Origin: Adiantum capillus-veneris
Taxonomy: Eukaryota > Streptophyta > Polypodiopsida > Polypodiales > Pteridaceae
NCBI GenBank assembly: GCA_014529385.2
Contig: CM043942.1
Location: 18,985,991 to 19,049,990, forward strand
DNA: 64,000 nucleotides
Reading direction: 5' to 3'
Under the pieces are notes generated by a model. It made no database searches. It worked only from the letters and a program-made list of their open reading frames with translations, and had not been told where the DNA came from. Shown in pieces: positions 43,557 to 55,611 of the stretch; the stretch's first letter is position 1; each line of letters starts with the position of its first letter. Both the position numbers and the translations under genes were made by a program.

Positions 43557-44583
43557 CACTAAAAAACTTTTACACACATAATTTATGTAAAATCAAGAGC
43601 TTCTCTTTTGGAAAAATTATAATTCCTCTTCTTGAAAAATAAGGTTCGTTCCAAAAGTAACTCCATTAATTAATTGCCTTTGATTTGTAGTATTTACCTA
43701 TATAAGAGTAGTGTAGATAATAGAATAAAAGTAACTTTAAAATCAATAAAAAGGTTTATGCGGGAGTTTAAATGATAATTAAGGATATTAGTCACCATTT
43801 CATCATGCATACTATTTAGGTAGTTATGATCTCCAGTCACCTAAGGTGTAAAGAAAGTGCTTTCTACTCTCTCTATGCCATATTAGTTTGGTAAACTAAG
43901 AAACTTGAAATGATGAAACTTGAAATATTTAGATAATTATGAACTCCAATCACCTATGGTTAAAGAGAGTGCTTTCTACTCTCTCTATGCCATATTAGTC
44001 TGTTAGTATAAGAAACTTGAAATTACATCATGGTTAGTTGTTAGCAAGGTAGTTAGTTATGATTAGTAATGAACCATAATTACAAAAAAATAACAAAATT
44101 AAGAAGTTAGTTCTTTTTCCTAAGCAAAAAGGCTTGCTTATGGAAATGTGAGAGCTTAAGCATGAATTCAAGTAAGCATGAAAGTAAACCACTTTCAAAA
44201 AAGTGCAATAGCATAAAGAGAACAATAAAAACATTATCTTGTGTGTATATGGTAGAGTCTTCTGTTGATTTGGGAGAGTATTGAAGAAGGATATTGATGT
44301 ATTTGACTATTTCCCTCTTCACTTTGTTTGGAGACTGCCAATTAGACCACTTGGAATGAGAGAATGGCAAGAGGTAAAAGGAATTTAAGCTATAGAAAGC
44401 TTGAGAATTAGGAGAGAAGAGAGGGGGAGGGTAATGTGAAGAAGAAGATCAAGTTTTGAAAAACTTGATTAGGGTTTTGGTCATGGCTTCTCTTGGAGGC
44501 TGTGTGTGTGTGTAGAAGGTGTGTGTGAAAGAGCTTTGGCTATGGATTTCCCAAGCTTACTCTTAAAATTGCACTTCTAAAAA
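43557..44583. repeat. Dispersed repeat R1, right copy
   Basis: Collinear with 1-1,050 in the same orientation, including the two 104-bp units; the hairpin is preserved at 43,964-43,984 and weakened in the first unit (AAGAAAGTGCTTTCTACTCTC). The 42.5-kb spacing includes elements of other families, so I do not read the pair as one element's LTRs. Confidence 0.75.
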
Positions 44584-44639
44584 TGAGAAGGGGAGTGTAA
44601 AATGAGAAGAGAAGCTGTCTTTTTATGCACACTTTTTAT

Positions 44640-44830
44640 AAGTGCTTTCACTTATCTAGATAGCTTATCTTCCTTATCTTGATAACTTATCTTTCTTTGA
44701 TACCTTATCTTGATAACTTATTTTACTTATCAAAACTTTTTCAACAAGTTACTTACTCACCTTATCCTTATCTTCTCCTTTTCTCTTTTATCTTTTTATT
44801 TTTCCTTTTCCCTTATCTTATCTTTTCCTT
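44640..44830 (-). promoter_or_regulatory. Cluster of GATAAG (I-box-like) words
   Basis: About nine CTTATC words in 190 bp (GATAAG on the minus strand), interspersed with pyrimidine-rich sequence. It could be a regulatory array or simply a degenerate tandem repeat. Confidence 0.35.
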
Positions 44831-45264
44831 TATGCTATTTTTTTTCAAAATGAAAAGATAATTTCCTATACATTGGTTATGTCCATGTTTCCATCACATA
44901 AGCCGGAAGTGTCTGGGTATACTTTGGTGCTTAAATTAAGCCCGAATTTTGTCGAACATTTTTTCTTTCTATTATTTTCTTTTTCTTTTTCATCTTTTCA
45001 TTCGGTGGCTTGGATATGTTGACCTTGCGTAAGGGTTAGGAGAAGGCCTTTACACTAGCACTCTAGATTCTAGCATTGGTGCCTCATCGTGGGTCTAAGA
45101 GGGAGTGTTAGATATGGTCATTGGGTCCACCGGGTGTACAAGGTCACACAAGTTTTATCGTATTCACTCTACACTGGGATTTTTAAGGTAATATGATGAC
45201 ATTGAAAGAGCCTCAAGGACTTACTTAGAGACGACATAGATTTTTTTCTCTAGAAAAATTAATC
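44831..45264. other. Unassigned sequence; possible Copia purine-tract/LTR junction at 45,106
   Basis: CTAAGAGGGAG directly before TGTTAGATATGG (45,106) looks like the end of a plus-strand Copia body meeting its 3' LTR. No coding part or second LTR supports it. Confidence 0.3.
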
Positions 45265-48200
45265 TTATAAGAGTCCTCCTGCTTTTAGGCGATCTGCTTT
45301 GTTATCTTGACATTTTTGGCAATGCAATACACAATATTGAACAAAGCCATGTAATCCTGGCCAGTAAAACTGTCGTCGTACAAGAGCATAAGTCTTTCTA
45401 ATACCCATGTGCCCTGCACTTGGACTGTCATGACATTCATAAAGAATTTGGCGCCGAATGTCTGTGTTCGTTAGTACACAAACTCTCCCCTTATGGAGTA
45501 GGTACCCATTGTCGATTGTAAACTTATTCCATTGTTGTAGTTCATCACTCGACATAGGAGAACTGCGTGTGGAGGTTAACAATACACTACCAGCATTGGA
45601 GTGAGAAGGATCCCTCATTTATACATGGCTCCACACTTTGGAATATGCGTCATCCTGCTCATATTTGGCCTTTAGAGAATCCACGAAGTTCCGTGAACAA
45701 GAGAGAATTGATCTCAGGCATACGACTAAGAGCGTCAGCCACCACATTGTATCGTCCTTTACGATACCAAAGCTTTGCATCATATTCATGAAGAATCTTA
45801 GTCCACCTAGCTTTCTGACCCTTCAAGTCGGTTTGTTATGTAAACCATTTAATGCTTTCATGGTCAAACACAATCTCAAATTGAGTGTCATACAAATAAT
45901 GTCTCCATGTTTTCAAGGCAAGCACTATCGCATAGAGTTCGCATTCATAAGCAGAATTATTCTGATGTGCTGAATCAAGCTCTTGCTTTCAAATGCAATT
46001 GGCTGCCCTTCTTTGTAGCATGACTGCTCCAATAGCACGGTCACTGGCATCTATTTCCAAAACGAATGGTTATAAAGGATCTACAATAGCTAGAAATGGC
46101 ACTATAGCTAATGCATCCTTGAGCGTATCAAAACTATGCTGTTGAGCGGGTCCCCACTGAAAAGCCTTGCCTTTACCTTTCAGTTGGTCTGTCATGGGAA
46201 CAGCAATATTAGCATAGTTTTTAACGAACCTTCGATAGAAACTTGCAAATGCTAAAAAAAAAATTAACTGTTTCAGATTTTTAGGAGAAGGCCACTGCCG
46301 AATGGCATCCACTTTGGATTGATCCATTTGTAGCCCAGTAGCCGAAATAACATGCCCAAGATAGTGAATTTCCTCCTTCAAAAAATCACACTTAGATTTT
46401 TTGGCATATAATTGATTTGTTCGTAACAATTCGAGCACCTGCCTCAGATGTTGTAAATGTTCGTCCTCAGAAGCATTGTATACTAGAATGTCATCGAGGA
46501 AAACGATGACAAATTTGCCCAAGTACGGTTTCAAGACACTATCCATAAGTGTCATGAATGTTGTGGCACATTGGTTAACCCAAAAGGCATAACCAAAAAC
46601 TCATAGTGTCCAAACCTTATTTGGAATGCAGTTTTGGGTATATCAGCAAGTTGAATACGTACTTGGTGATAACCTGACCGCAAGTCTATTTTCATAAAAA
46701 TACGTGCATGAGTGAGCTTGTCGAACAACTCATCTACTCGAAAATGGGTACTTGTTCTTAACAGTAACCGTATTTAAGTCCCGGTAGTCGATGCACATGC
46801 GCATACTACCATCTTTTTACTAATAGCATAGGAGAAGCCTATGGTGAAGAACTGGGATGGATAAACCCTCTACTAAGATAGTTAGCAAGCTGACATTCCA
46901 CCTTAGCAGCTTCAGAGTAACTCATGTGGTAGGGTGGTTTACTTATTGGTTTACTGCCTGCAACCACATCAATGATATGTTGCACCGATCGTGTCGGCGA
47001 TAATCCTGATGGCAAATCATTAGGAAAAACATCCTGAAATTACTTTAATAAATTGTTTAAATCACTAGCAACCTTTGCTTGTTGAGAAGTAGCCGTTGGT
47101 GAAGGAGATGAGAGAGAAGCATGCGGTATTGAGGAATGTTCAATAGATTCAAAATGAGACAATGAGTAACACAAGAAAACTTGATCTATTTCATTATCAG
47201 AAATGAGCTGCATAAGCTCAACTATACATATCAGTGGTGAGGAAGGCACATCCTTCTCTCCTAACAACAACACATGTGTGCCATGGTATTCAAACATCAA
47301 GCTGTTGTGCTCATAGCTACGCTTGAGTAATGGTCCTAGGCTATGCAACCATTCCCTACCAAGTACCACGTCTGCCCTCTCCATGTTCATAACTTGAAAA
47401 TACAAGGATGTGGAGTAGTCTTGTACTTCCAACGGTACAGCTCGGACTTGAGTATCCCAGATTTCGACATCATAACCATTCATCATTGCTACCTTGTAGT
47501 GGAGGGAACTCGGAGTTTGAGGCAATTTGACTTTTTCCACCAATGCATAATTAATGAAATTGTGATAAGTACCATAAATCTACCAAGATGCGCATCTTGT
47601 GCCCTTGCAGAGATCCGTGCAAGGTCCAAAGATCTATTGCCACATGGAATCTGTGATATAGCATTCATGCACCACCTCGGTGTGTGTTACTTCCACTGTA
47701 GAGAATCATGAGGAAGACTCAAGAGGAAGCAGTTGCACCGTATGCACTGCTTTCTCCTTGCCATGAGGAGTAGATTTCCCCTTGGGAAAATCCTTTTTGC
47801 CATGGACGCTTCCCAAGCATTGAAAACATAACTTCTCTTTTTTAGCCTTATCAAAGTCCTCAGGAGAGAGAGGACCCCTTGGGTTTTTTAACTGCTTCAG
47901 AATTGGCTACTATAAGTTTCCCTTTTTTGTGCCCATACTGTGTACGTGTATTACCATGTGTATTAGTAGGCACGTGATTATTGTGTTATTTCTTTTCATC
48001 TGGATCATCATGAATGTGTGCTTTCACTATGGCCTCCTCAAGTGTTTTAGGGTCCTGAGTCTTGATGTGCTTCTGAAGCTCTGGCGTCAGACCGCGGATA
48101 AACCCACGTATTTGCTAAAAGGTGTCTAGTCCTTCCAAATTGAGGATAACATCTTGATAGTGAGAGATATATTCAAGTAATGATGGGTGTTGGCGCATGG

Positions 48201-48878
48201 AACAGGTGTCCCAAGCCGTCTAATTTTGATCTGCCTCATTTGTAGGCAAGAATTCTTTGCGAAACATAGCCTCAAAGATTGCCCAACTCTGTGGTATGAT
48301 ATTCTTCTCCTTGAGAGACATCCACCATTTGTAGGCCTTGCCTTCCAGAGTTAAACTTGTTTGCAATGCTCTGACTGCGTCCGGAGTACGCCGTAAGGCA
48401 TGAATTCCATCCCACTTGCTGAGAGGATATTCACTGCATCCTTATTGCGATCTCGGTCTTCTCCCTTAAAAGTCGGTGGTTTGGTTTTTTTCAATAACTT
48501 ATCCACCTCCTTTGCAGTGAGAGTGTGCAAAGAATCTGGAGATGGACCTTGTCCATGATTAGAAGGTCCTTGCTCATGAGTAGTAGTGTGCTCATGCATG
48601 TGTGTGTCAACAAGGCCCTTGGCCTGCTATTGCATAAGTTGTATCACTAATGTAGATAATTTAGTGACGTTTTCATTTAGAGATGCAAAGTTTCCTTCCA
48701 TTATTGATATGCGTGTCTGAAGTGCACGAAATTCCTGAATATTAAGAAACTCATAAGCGTCATCACCTCCCGTAGCATCGCGGGCACCCTCCGTGAGAGC
48801 ATCCAGCCGCGAGCCATCATGGGCAGAATCAGGCGTATGATGATCGAAATCAAAAGTCATATTGATATACGAATCCAT
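45265..48878 (-). pseudogene. gag-pol: Decayed Ty3/Gypsy gag-pol
   Basis: Gag pieces: 48,878-48,627 and 48,599-48,351 (LTAKEVDKLLKKTKPPTFKG). The knuckle near 47,830 has lost its last Cys (CFQCLGSVHGKKDF). Protease region 47,543-47,040 keeps [28 protein letters not shown] near 46,790 and catalytic FLDD in VIVFLDDILVY at about 46,490; LKQLIFFLAFASFYRRFVKNY follows. RNase H at about 46,060-45,700 is readable with stops (VLEIDASDRAIGAVM, VVADALSRMPE). Integrase zinc finger at 45,618-45,265: H..H in HDSPSAGHMG and C..C in HCQKCQ. Multiple frameshifts and stops. Confidence 0.9.
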
Positions 48879-49567
48879 GGCAACACCGTGTAGTGGAAGG
48901 CACCACAGTCGACAATTAGCCTTGCTAATTATGTTGGATACTGATTTGAAAGAGTCGTCGTCAATGAAAGTTGATGTGATGCTACAATTTCTGCAATATG
49001 GAAGAAGGAACGAGAAATTGATGGCTTATGAAGAAGTTCACGGCACGTTCGCAAGAAATTCTTGCCCTTGCTGTACAGTGATTAAATTGCAAAATTCTAC
49101 AGTTTATGGATTCTTGGCCTAATGAACGATATTCCGTGCCCTTGTTATATGCCAAGACGCCTTTCGTTGAAGGGCGTGTGCCGGGGTGTGCATGCACCCT
49201 AGGCCAAAAAAAAATTTGCCCAAATTTTTGGGCCTTAGCGCAAATGTTAAAAACCCGCATGTAAATGGCGATGGCATCTTTTGCAGGCCGTCGAGTAGGC
49301 GAGGGGACTCCCAGCGCCTTGTATAGTGTGCAAATGAGGTCGCCACAGAGACGAATTGTGGTTAGCAGCGATGCGCGCATCGTTCAAGGCCAAAATTGAG
49401 CCATGCCGAGCAGGTGCTCCTGTCGTCCGCCTTCCTTGCAAGCGGGGTTGCCCACTGAATCCCTCTTGTCGAGGCTACGGTGGGTAGAAGGCACGCCCTC
49501 ATGCACATGCAAGAGAGCTCCAAAAAAGTGGGGCTCTCCATGCCCTTGTGTCCAAAAAAATCAACTT
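48879..49567 (-). other. Leader of the truncated Ty3 element
   Basis: Sequence between primer site and gag ATG. Several overlapping minus-strand frames here have no domain and look like chance. Confidence 0.6.
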
Positions 49568-49581
49568 GGCTCTTGATACCA
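49568..49581 (-). promoter_or_regulatory. Primer binding site of the truncated Ty3 element
   Basis: Minus strand TGGTATCAAGAGCC, the tRNA-iMet-type site with one inserted A that is common in plant Ty3 elements, one base from the LTR. Confidence 0.8.
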
Positions 49582-49582
49582 A

Positions 49583-49740
49583 TGTAAAGCCAGGGTGACT
49601 AGACCTGGAATCCTCCTCCCAACCTCCCAATATAAAAGCAAGCTCCTAGCCTTTTGCCCTATCCAGATCCCCTTGTCCACACTGCCTAGTCTAGCCCCTA
49701 GCCCAGTCCGTGACTCTCTAGCCTTGCCCTTGTCCTGACA
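49583..49740 (-). repeat. 5' LTR of the truncated Ty3 element, 158 bp
   Basis: Plus strand TGTAAAGCC...TCCTGACA. In element orientation starts TGTCAGGAC. Contains CCAATATAAAAGC (TATA-like). Its partner is missing, so the length is inferred from TG...CA ends and the point where Copia homology begins. Confidence 0.65.
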
Positions 49741-51136
49741 TCATCACCAAAACTGAGATCATGAACTATACATCTGTCATCCACAAATTTGACTACCAGT
49801 CCAAGTCTAGCAAGTGCAGATATAGACAAAAGATTCTTCTTGATCCCAGGTACATAAAGAGCATCAACAAGTGAGAAAGAACTGCCATTTGCAGCAGTAA
49901 GCACAATCTTTCCAACTCCCTGAACCGGATAAGAGGCATTGTTGGCACAAGTGATTGAATTCCCATGAGGGACAGACTTGAGAGAGGTGAACAATTCATG
50001 ATGTGAGGTAATGTGCTTTGTAGCACCCCTGTCAAAATACCACACATGTGAATCTACATCAACTGACATGCATGCATCATGGATAGCATGATTGTAGGTC
50101 CACTCTGCATTAAAAGCCCATTTTGCATCAACATCAGCATGAAAGTCTCCTTTCACAGAAGACTCAACAATGGCTGCATTGATAGTGGAATCAGCATTTT
50201 GCAGTGGAACCACCCTCTTTCTTCTGAGCCTCTTTTTCCTTCAACTTAGGACACTGCTTGATCAAGTGATCAGTAGCTTTACAATAATGGCAACACATCT
50301 CTTTTTGCCCTTATCACTAGAATTGCCAGACGAAGTGGTGCTAGCAGAAGCATTGGGAACAGAAATTCTGTCACTCGCAGCAGAACCATAAGAAGTGGCT
50401 GCATTGCTGTTACCACCCTTTCTTTGAGAAGAAATAAAAGCCTGTTCAATTGTACGCCGTCTAGTCCTGTTTTTGCTGGAAATTTACTCTTGCAATAGCA
50501 ATGTGCATAATGCATCAAACTTGACAAGTTCAGGATTTCCTTGGGTCATAAGTCTCCAAGTACTAGCAAAATTTTGGTAAGAATCTAGTAAGGAATCAAG
50601 AACAGTCAGCACAAGGGAACTGTTTGAAATGACTTCACCTGTAGAAATAAGTTGCTCATTGATATCCTTGACACCAGCAAGGAAAGTGTCCATATCATCT
50701 TCCTCATGCATAATCTTCGACTCCAGCTCTTTACGTAGCAAAGCAATTTTAGCCTCATTACAACTTGCATAAAGACCAGCCAAAATATCCCAAGCCTGTT
50801 TCGTAGATTCTGCTGAACAAATGTGAGGAAAAATGGTGCGCTTCACAGACAATGCAATCAATGCATGAGCCTATGCATCCTTTACATTCAACGAGATTGT
50901 TCTGCCGTAGGAAAAACAACTCTAATAGCAGCAATCCTTGTAGCAAGACCTGCCACATCCTCAACATCGCTTGCATCCTCAAAACCAGGATGTACATCAA
51001 TGCCCTGCAGAATATTCCAGACACCCTTTGACACAAGAACATGTTGCATCATGTAAGCCCACATAGGGTAATTGTCCCCATCCAATCTACCCTCAGTAGC
51101 AAACATCTTAAACACATATGTGTTGTTGTCAGCCAT
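49741..51136 (-). pseudogene. gag: Copia gag and protease start, broken
   Basis: Start MADNNTYVFKMFATEGRLDG at 51,136. RLDGDNYPMWAYMMQHVLV is the Copia gag N-terminus. After a frameshift near 50,880 the capsid continues (STKQAWDILAGLY, YQNFASTWRLM). A knuckle segment at about 50,280 (HYCKATDHLIKQCP, read across a frame change) follows. The protease starts at 50,213 with HVWYFDRGATKHITSHHELF, in which DRG replaces the catalytic DSG. Ends at the Ty3 junction. Confidence 0.85.
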
Positions 51137-51484
51137 AGTAAATGTTGCACCTGATGTGAAAACTACCGGAAAAGAGGAGAAACTAAGCGGGAACAACACG
51201 TGATATATAGCACAAACCAGAGAAGACTGTAAGGTACCTGTTATGTAGAGAACAGAACTAACAGAAATTCTGCACGAGATGATGAAATAGCCTGTGCAGT
51301 ACTGCCTGTAGTGGAAACGAAGGCCGAAATGAGCCCGAATCAAAAATCTAAGCAAACTAAGCTCTACGAGTTCTCCCAAAAATTTTGTTGACCTACGAAC
51401 GCTCGCCAAATCTCACTGAAATCATAGAGAATGAGCAGGCGTGTGTTGGAGCTGCTGGCGATTGAGGCCGAGAGGACGCAACCT

Positions 51485-51496
51485 GCTCTAATACCA
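51485..51496 (-). promoter_or_regulatory. Primer binding site of truncated Copia
   Basis: Minus strand TGGTATTAGAGC, one mismatch from the tRNA-iMet complement. Confidence 0.85.
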
Positions 51497-51498
51497 AT

Positions 51499-51724
51499 TG
51501 TTGGAATTAGGGTTGCAGAGAAACACACACAACTTGGATAAGACGAAGGAAGCTCAAGGCACACAATAGAGAGTGTATTACTTAGTGTGCAATGGAAAGA
51601 TAGATAGCCTAGAGTGATGGGCGTATATACAATGCACGGGGGGAAAAAACTCCTAAAGAGGGAAAAAATGCCCCGGCGGTCCTAGTGTGTTCACACACAT
51701 CACTACCACATGTATATGGTAACA
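51499..51724 (-). repeat. 5' LTR of truncated Copia, 226 bp
   Basis: Plus strand TGTTGGAATTAGG...GTAACA. In element orientation TGTTACCATATACATG, with a TATATA-like word further in. Boundary set by TG...CA and by the restart of Ty3 coding homology (DEAYKKNAVFWKGRK) just after 51,724. Confidence 0.7.
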
Positions 51725-54700
51725 TGATGAAGCTTACAAGAAGAATGCGGTTTTTTGGAAAGGTAGGAAGATTTACTTAGGGCAACAGGAGAGATGCTCC
51801 GCTTAAACTTTGGCAGGGGTAGCATGAAGAAGCTAGTGGAAGAAATACAGCATAATGTTGCTGTTGTTGAAGCATCTACACATGGGCTGCAGGTTTGTGG
51901 TAAGGGAGACGATGAAGGTACATGTGCAAAGGGCCAATTGTGTCTTTATGCTTTAAAGACAGCAAAAGCAGGTAAGGTAACGTATGAGAAGTTACGACAC
52001 GTAGGGAATTCAATTTGGGAAACTACTGGGTGGACCGATCCAGTAGATTCTCTTTCAATATATGCATATATTGCTAACGCTCAAGCCAATGTAGCTATGG
52101 TGGAAGAGAAGCAAAAAAGGGATGAAGAGGTTGTTGGAACGACAAAAAGGCCATCGAGATCTAGCAGCAAGAAAGAGAAAGGGCTTGCTCCTAAGCCCGC
52201 TCCTCAAGTGGTTATGGAGGAGGCTCCAAAGGACAAAAATCAAGGTAAGCCTAAGGGACCCTCGTATAAGCTTAAATCTGATATTGAATTGGCTGAAGAA
52301 GGTTTTGAAGAGCATATCCTGAATAGTAAAGTGGAGCTCACATTGGGTGATATTGTGGGAATTTCCAAGCGCAAATTCCATGAGGAGATCATCACTATTA
52401 TAAAAAGGAAGCGACAGATACCGAGTGAGCAAGAGCCAGAATCACTTAAGAGCCAAGTGGCTCAACACATTGAAGTGATTTTGGATGATTATGAAGAATA
52501 TTTGGCAAATCTTGAAGAAGAAGAGTCAAAGTCTATGGTGGTTTCAAACCCGGTTGTACCCGAGGTAAGAAACATGCAATTTTAATGACGGGGAAGACGA
52601 AGAAACTATACCCAATATTCAATTTTCAAGGACTCATTAGGCAAGAGCAACGAATGAAAATGTTGTAAAGCTTGGCATCATTGAGGAGTCGGTCTTAGCC
52701 CTTATAGACCATGGTTCAAAATCAATCTGATGGCTAATAATTTTCAATAGAAGGGGAAGTGGCCTATTGATGTGGACCACGGGTAGTGGAGTCAAGCTGC
52801 CAACATGCTTCCAGCCGATCTTTACGGTGCATGTGCAAACATCAAGGTAACTATTGGGGATGTCTGTGATGAGCAAAAGCTTCTTTATACAGGAGCATAA
52901 TTTCCTCCTACCCACTAATTTTAGAACAGCCCTACATTACGGCTGTGCAAATAGAAACCAAGGTGCTTGATGATGGCTCGGACTATGCCAGGGTTCGGAG
53001 CTGAGATGGTAAGAAAGCGGTTCAATGTTTAGCTGTATGTGTTGACCACGCCACAAACAAAGACAGTTTACGTAATTGTCCAATGCCAAAGATACGCAAA
53101 GAGTTCAAAGAACACAGATTTGCTCAAAATTTTCTTAGGGTGCCACTATAAAGCGGGACTATGGTGGTAGAAGTGAGGAGAAGTTCTCGCAAAGAGAAAC
53201 CTTCTCTTCAAGATTTTTGGGATTGACATTTGAGGATTCAGTATCTTACAAGAAATTTAATGATTTACCTAAGTGGGAGAAACAATATGTTTCAAGCATT
53301 CAAAGTGAATTGCAGGAATGTGATGTGCTTGAACCAAATGATGCGATTTCAGGAATCTTCGAAGAGATTTCTTATGTTGACACTATGTCAGAGCTTGAGG
53401 ATATCATGAAATATACGTTACAAAGTGAAACTAAAATTGTTAGAGTGCACTCAGTGGACACGTATGAAGAGCTGGACACTGTACGAGGCACTTGTGCATA
53501 TTGAGGATGACTTGGGTAAAGCAGTTGAAGCACAGATAGAAACAAAGTACAAGATAGTTGCAAACAAAGTGAGACCAATGGCTACACCTCTACCAAAAGG
53601 AAGTGATGGAGTGATTAAAGAAGCTTCTCGACAGCCTATGCTCGGGAATCCAAAGAACATTGGGCATAAATTTACCAAGGAGACATTGCAGCACAGCTGA
53701 AGAATGGAGTAGATGGTTTTCTCAACGAAGAGGAAATCAAGTGTTCTCAAGGTATGTTAAAAAAACACGGTAAAGCTTTTTCTTTTGAGCCAAGTGAGAT
53801 TGGGTGTGTGTATCCAAGTTTTGTTTCACCTATGGTTATATTCACTATTCCTCACATGCCATGGACCTTACGTCCCATTCCAGTTCGTAAAGCTCACGTG
53901 CCAAAGATTATCAATTTGATTAATGAGAAGACACAAATGGGAATTTTGGAACCATCATGTGCGCCATACTCCAATCGATGGTTCACTGTTCTAAAGAAAA
54001 ATGGTACTTTAAGGTTCATACAAAGGACATGTAGCCGGTTAGCAAGGTAACAATCCGCAATGTGGGTACTGGCCCAATTGTGGATGAATTTGCTAAAGCC
54101 TTTGCAGGTAGATCAATTTACTCTATGGGTGATCTTTACTCTGGAAATGATTAATTTTAGTTAGCTTTGGAGAGCAAGGATGGTACTATGATGCGTACAC
54201 CTCTCGGGTTGGTAAGGATGTGCACTCTGCCACATGTTGCTACTAATTCTGTACCTCATATGATGAGCGGCATGAATAAGGTATTAAGGGACTTTATCCC
54301 TCATGTTACTATGCCTTTCATTGATGATCTACCAATTAAAGGATGTAAGGAAGGCTCAAAAGATGAGGTAAAATATCAGAGGGGGTGTTGATAGTTCGTT
54401 GCTTAGCATATTGTTGATTGTGATGTTATTTTGTCCAGACTTGAAGAAGTTAACTTAACACTTTTAGGGCAAAAAACAACTTTTGGTGCTAAAGAGGTTC
54501 TAATTGTGGGGCATATGTGTAGTCCAGAAGGTAGAAGGCCAAGTCTGATTAAAAAGATGAAGAAAACGTGCTCTTTGATTACTAAAGTTTGTTAGTTTTT
54601 GGGTGTATGTGTATTCTATCTCATTTGGCTACCACATTTTGCTCATGTTGCAGAAGTGCTTTGTCAATTGCTGAGAAAGGGTAAAAGATTTGTTTGGGAA

Positions 54701-55611
54701 GAAGTTCGCACATGAGCTATCAAGAAATTAAAGAAGATGCTTCTCAAGGCTCCTATCTTGAGGAAAGTCGACTACAAATGTGGAAGGCCAGTAATTTTAA
54801 CAGTTGACACGATTCCGATAGGTATTGGGTGGGCCATCGGTCAAGATGATGATGAAGGACATAGGTATGTAGTTTGATTTGCAACAAAGGTGCTCAATGC
54901 TCATCAACGAGGTTACCCACAGGTTAAGAGAGAACTTTGGGGCGTTGCTACTGCTCTTAAGGTCTGATAAATAATATTTTATTGGAGCTTCAATCGAGGT
55001 AGAGGCAGATTGCTTGCCACTGATAGGGATGATTGCAATCTTCTCTACTCTAGATATTGCTATGGTACGATGGATAGCCTATATAAGTCTCCTAACCCTG
55101 AATTTTGTCATATTATAGGTAGAGATAATCTTGTTTTGCAGATATGTTATCAAGAGCTAGGTTTGAAGATAAAGAAGAGATGATGACCGCAAGTGATGAT
55201 GTTGGCTTAAAGTTCTATACGTCTTCTTATCTACATGAAAATTGTGGTAATATTGCTCATATTTTTGAGGTATTTTTTGAGGAGTTCTATGATGGAGAGT
55301 TGCTTTACCTTAGCACTCTTACTAAGCATGAAGGGTAGACTAATGAAGAGTATTAAAGGGCCGGAAAGAAGGCTTATGGCTATTTTCTAAAGGATGGACA
55401 TTTATGGAAGCAACCAAAGCGCCCTGGAGGGCTACCGCAACGGGTTGTTTGTGATAAAGCAACTCAACAGCAGTTTATTAAAGAATTTCACGAAAGTTTA
55501 TGGGCTGGACATAGAGGAGTCTAGGGAACTTTTGTCAAGATTAAGGATCATTACTGGTGGAAAGGTATGTATAAAGATGTGGCTTTGTTTGTGGAGACAT
55601 GCTTTATATGT
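51725..55611 (+). pseudogene. gag-pol: Decayed gag-pol of a divergent Ty3/Gypsy lineage
   Basis: Plus strand, many frameshifts. Gag/linker: 51,725-52,585, including LNFGRGSMKKLVEEIQHN, a basic run, and FEEHILNSKVELTLGDIVG. Protease-like ALIDHGSKSI near 52,700 (DHG for DSG). RT: 53,754-54,050 with FSFEPSEIGCVYP, LRPIPVRKAHVPK and GILEPSCAPYSNRWF, then MRTPLGLVRMC and catalytic FIDD in MPFIDDLPIKGCKEG (about 54,320). RNase H near 54,790: VILTVDTIPIGIGWAIGQD and RGYPQVKRELWGVA. ADMLSRARF at about 55,138. Integrase zinc finger near 55,490-55,610 (HESLWAGHRG, CFICC), then cut by an LTR at 55,612. The RT differs strongly from common plant chromovirus, Tat and Athila types. Confidence 0.85.

Larger units (their letters stand above)
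45265..49740 (-). mobile_element. Truncated Ty3/Gypsy element, 5' LTR to integrase zinc finger
   Basis: A 158-bp LTR (49,583-49,740), a primer site, leader, gag, protease, RT, RNase H and the integrase HHCC domain run on the minus strand. The element stops within integrase at 45,265; the catalytic core and 3' LTR are missing. It abuts a Copia protease segment at 49,741, so it appears inserted there. Confidence 0.85.
49741..51724 (-). mobile_element. Truncated Copia element (5' LTR, gag, part of protease)
   Basis: 5' LTR 51,499-51,724, primer site 51,485-51,496 and a broken gag-protease on the minus strand, cut in the protease by the Ty3 element at 49,740. Its integrase and RT are not found to the left, so they were deleted. 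Its right end interrupts the gag region of the plus-strand Ty3 element at 51,725. Confidence 0.8.

Noticed and set aside
1-44583. R1 copies as LTRs of one 43-kb element
   Set aside because: No TG...CA ends, primer site, purine tract or target duplication, and A1 plus B with their own duplications lie between them.
48982-49441. Overlapping minus-strand frames in the Ty3 leader
   Set aside because: Several frames overlap the same DNA, none with domain similarity, and all lie between primer site and gag.
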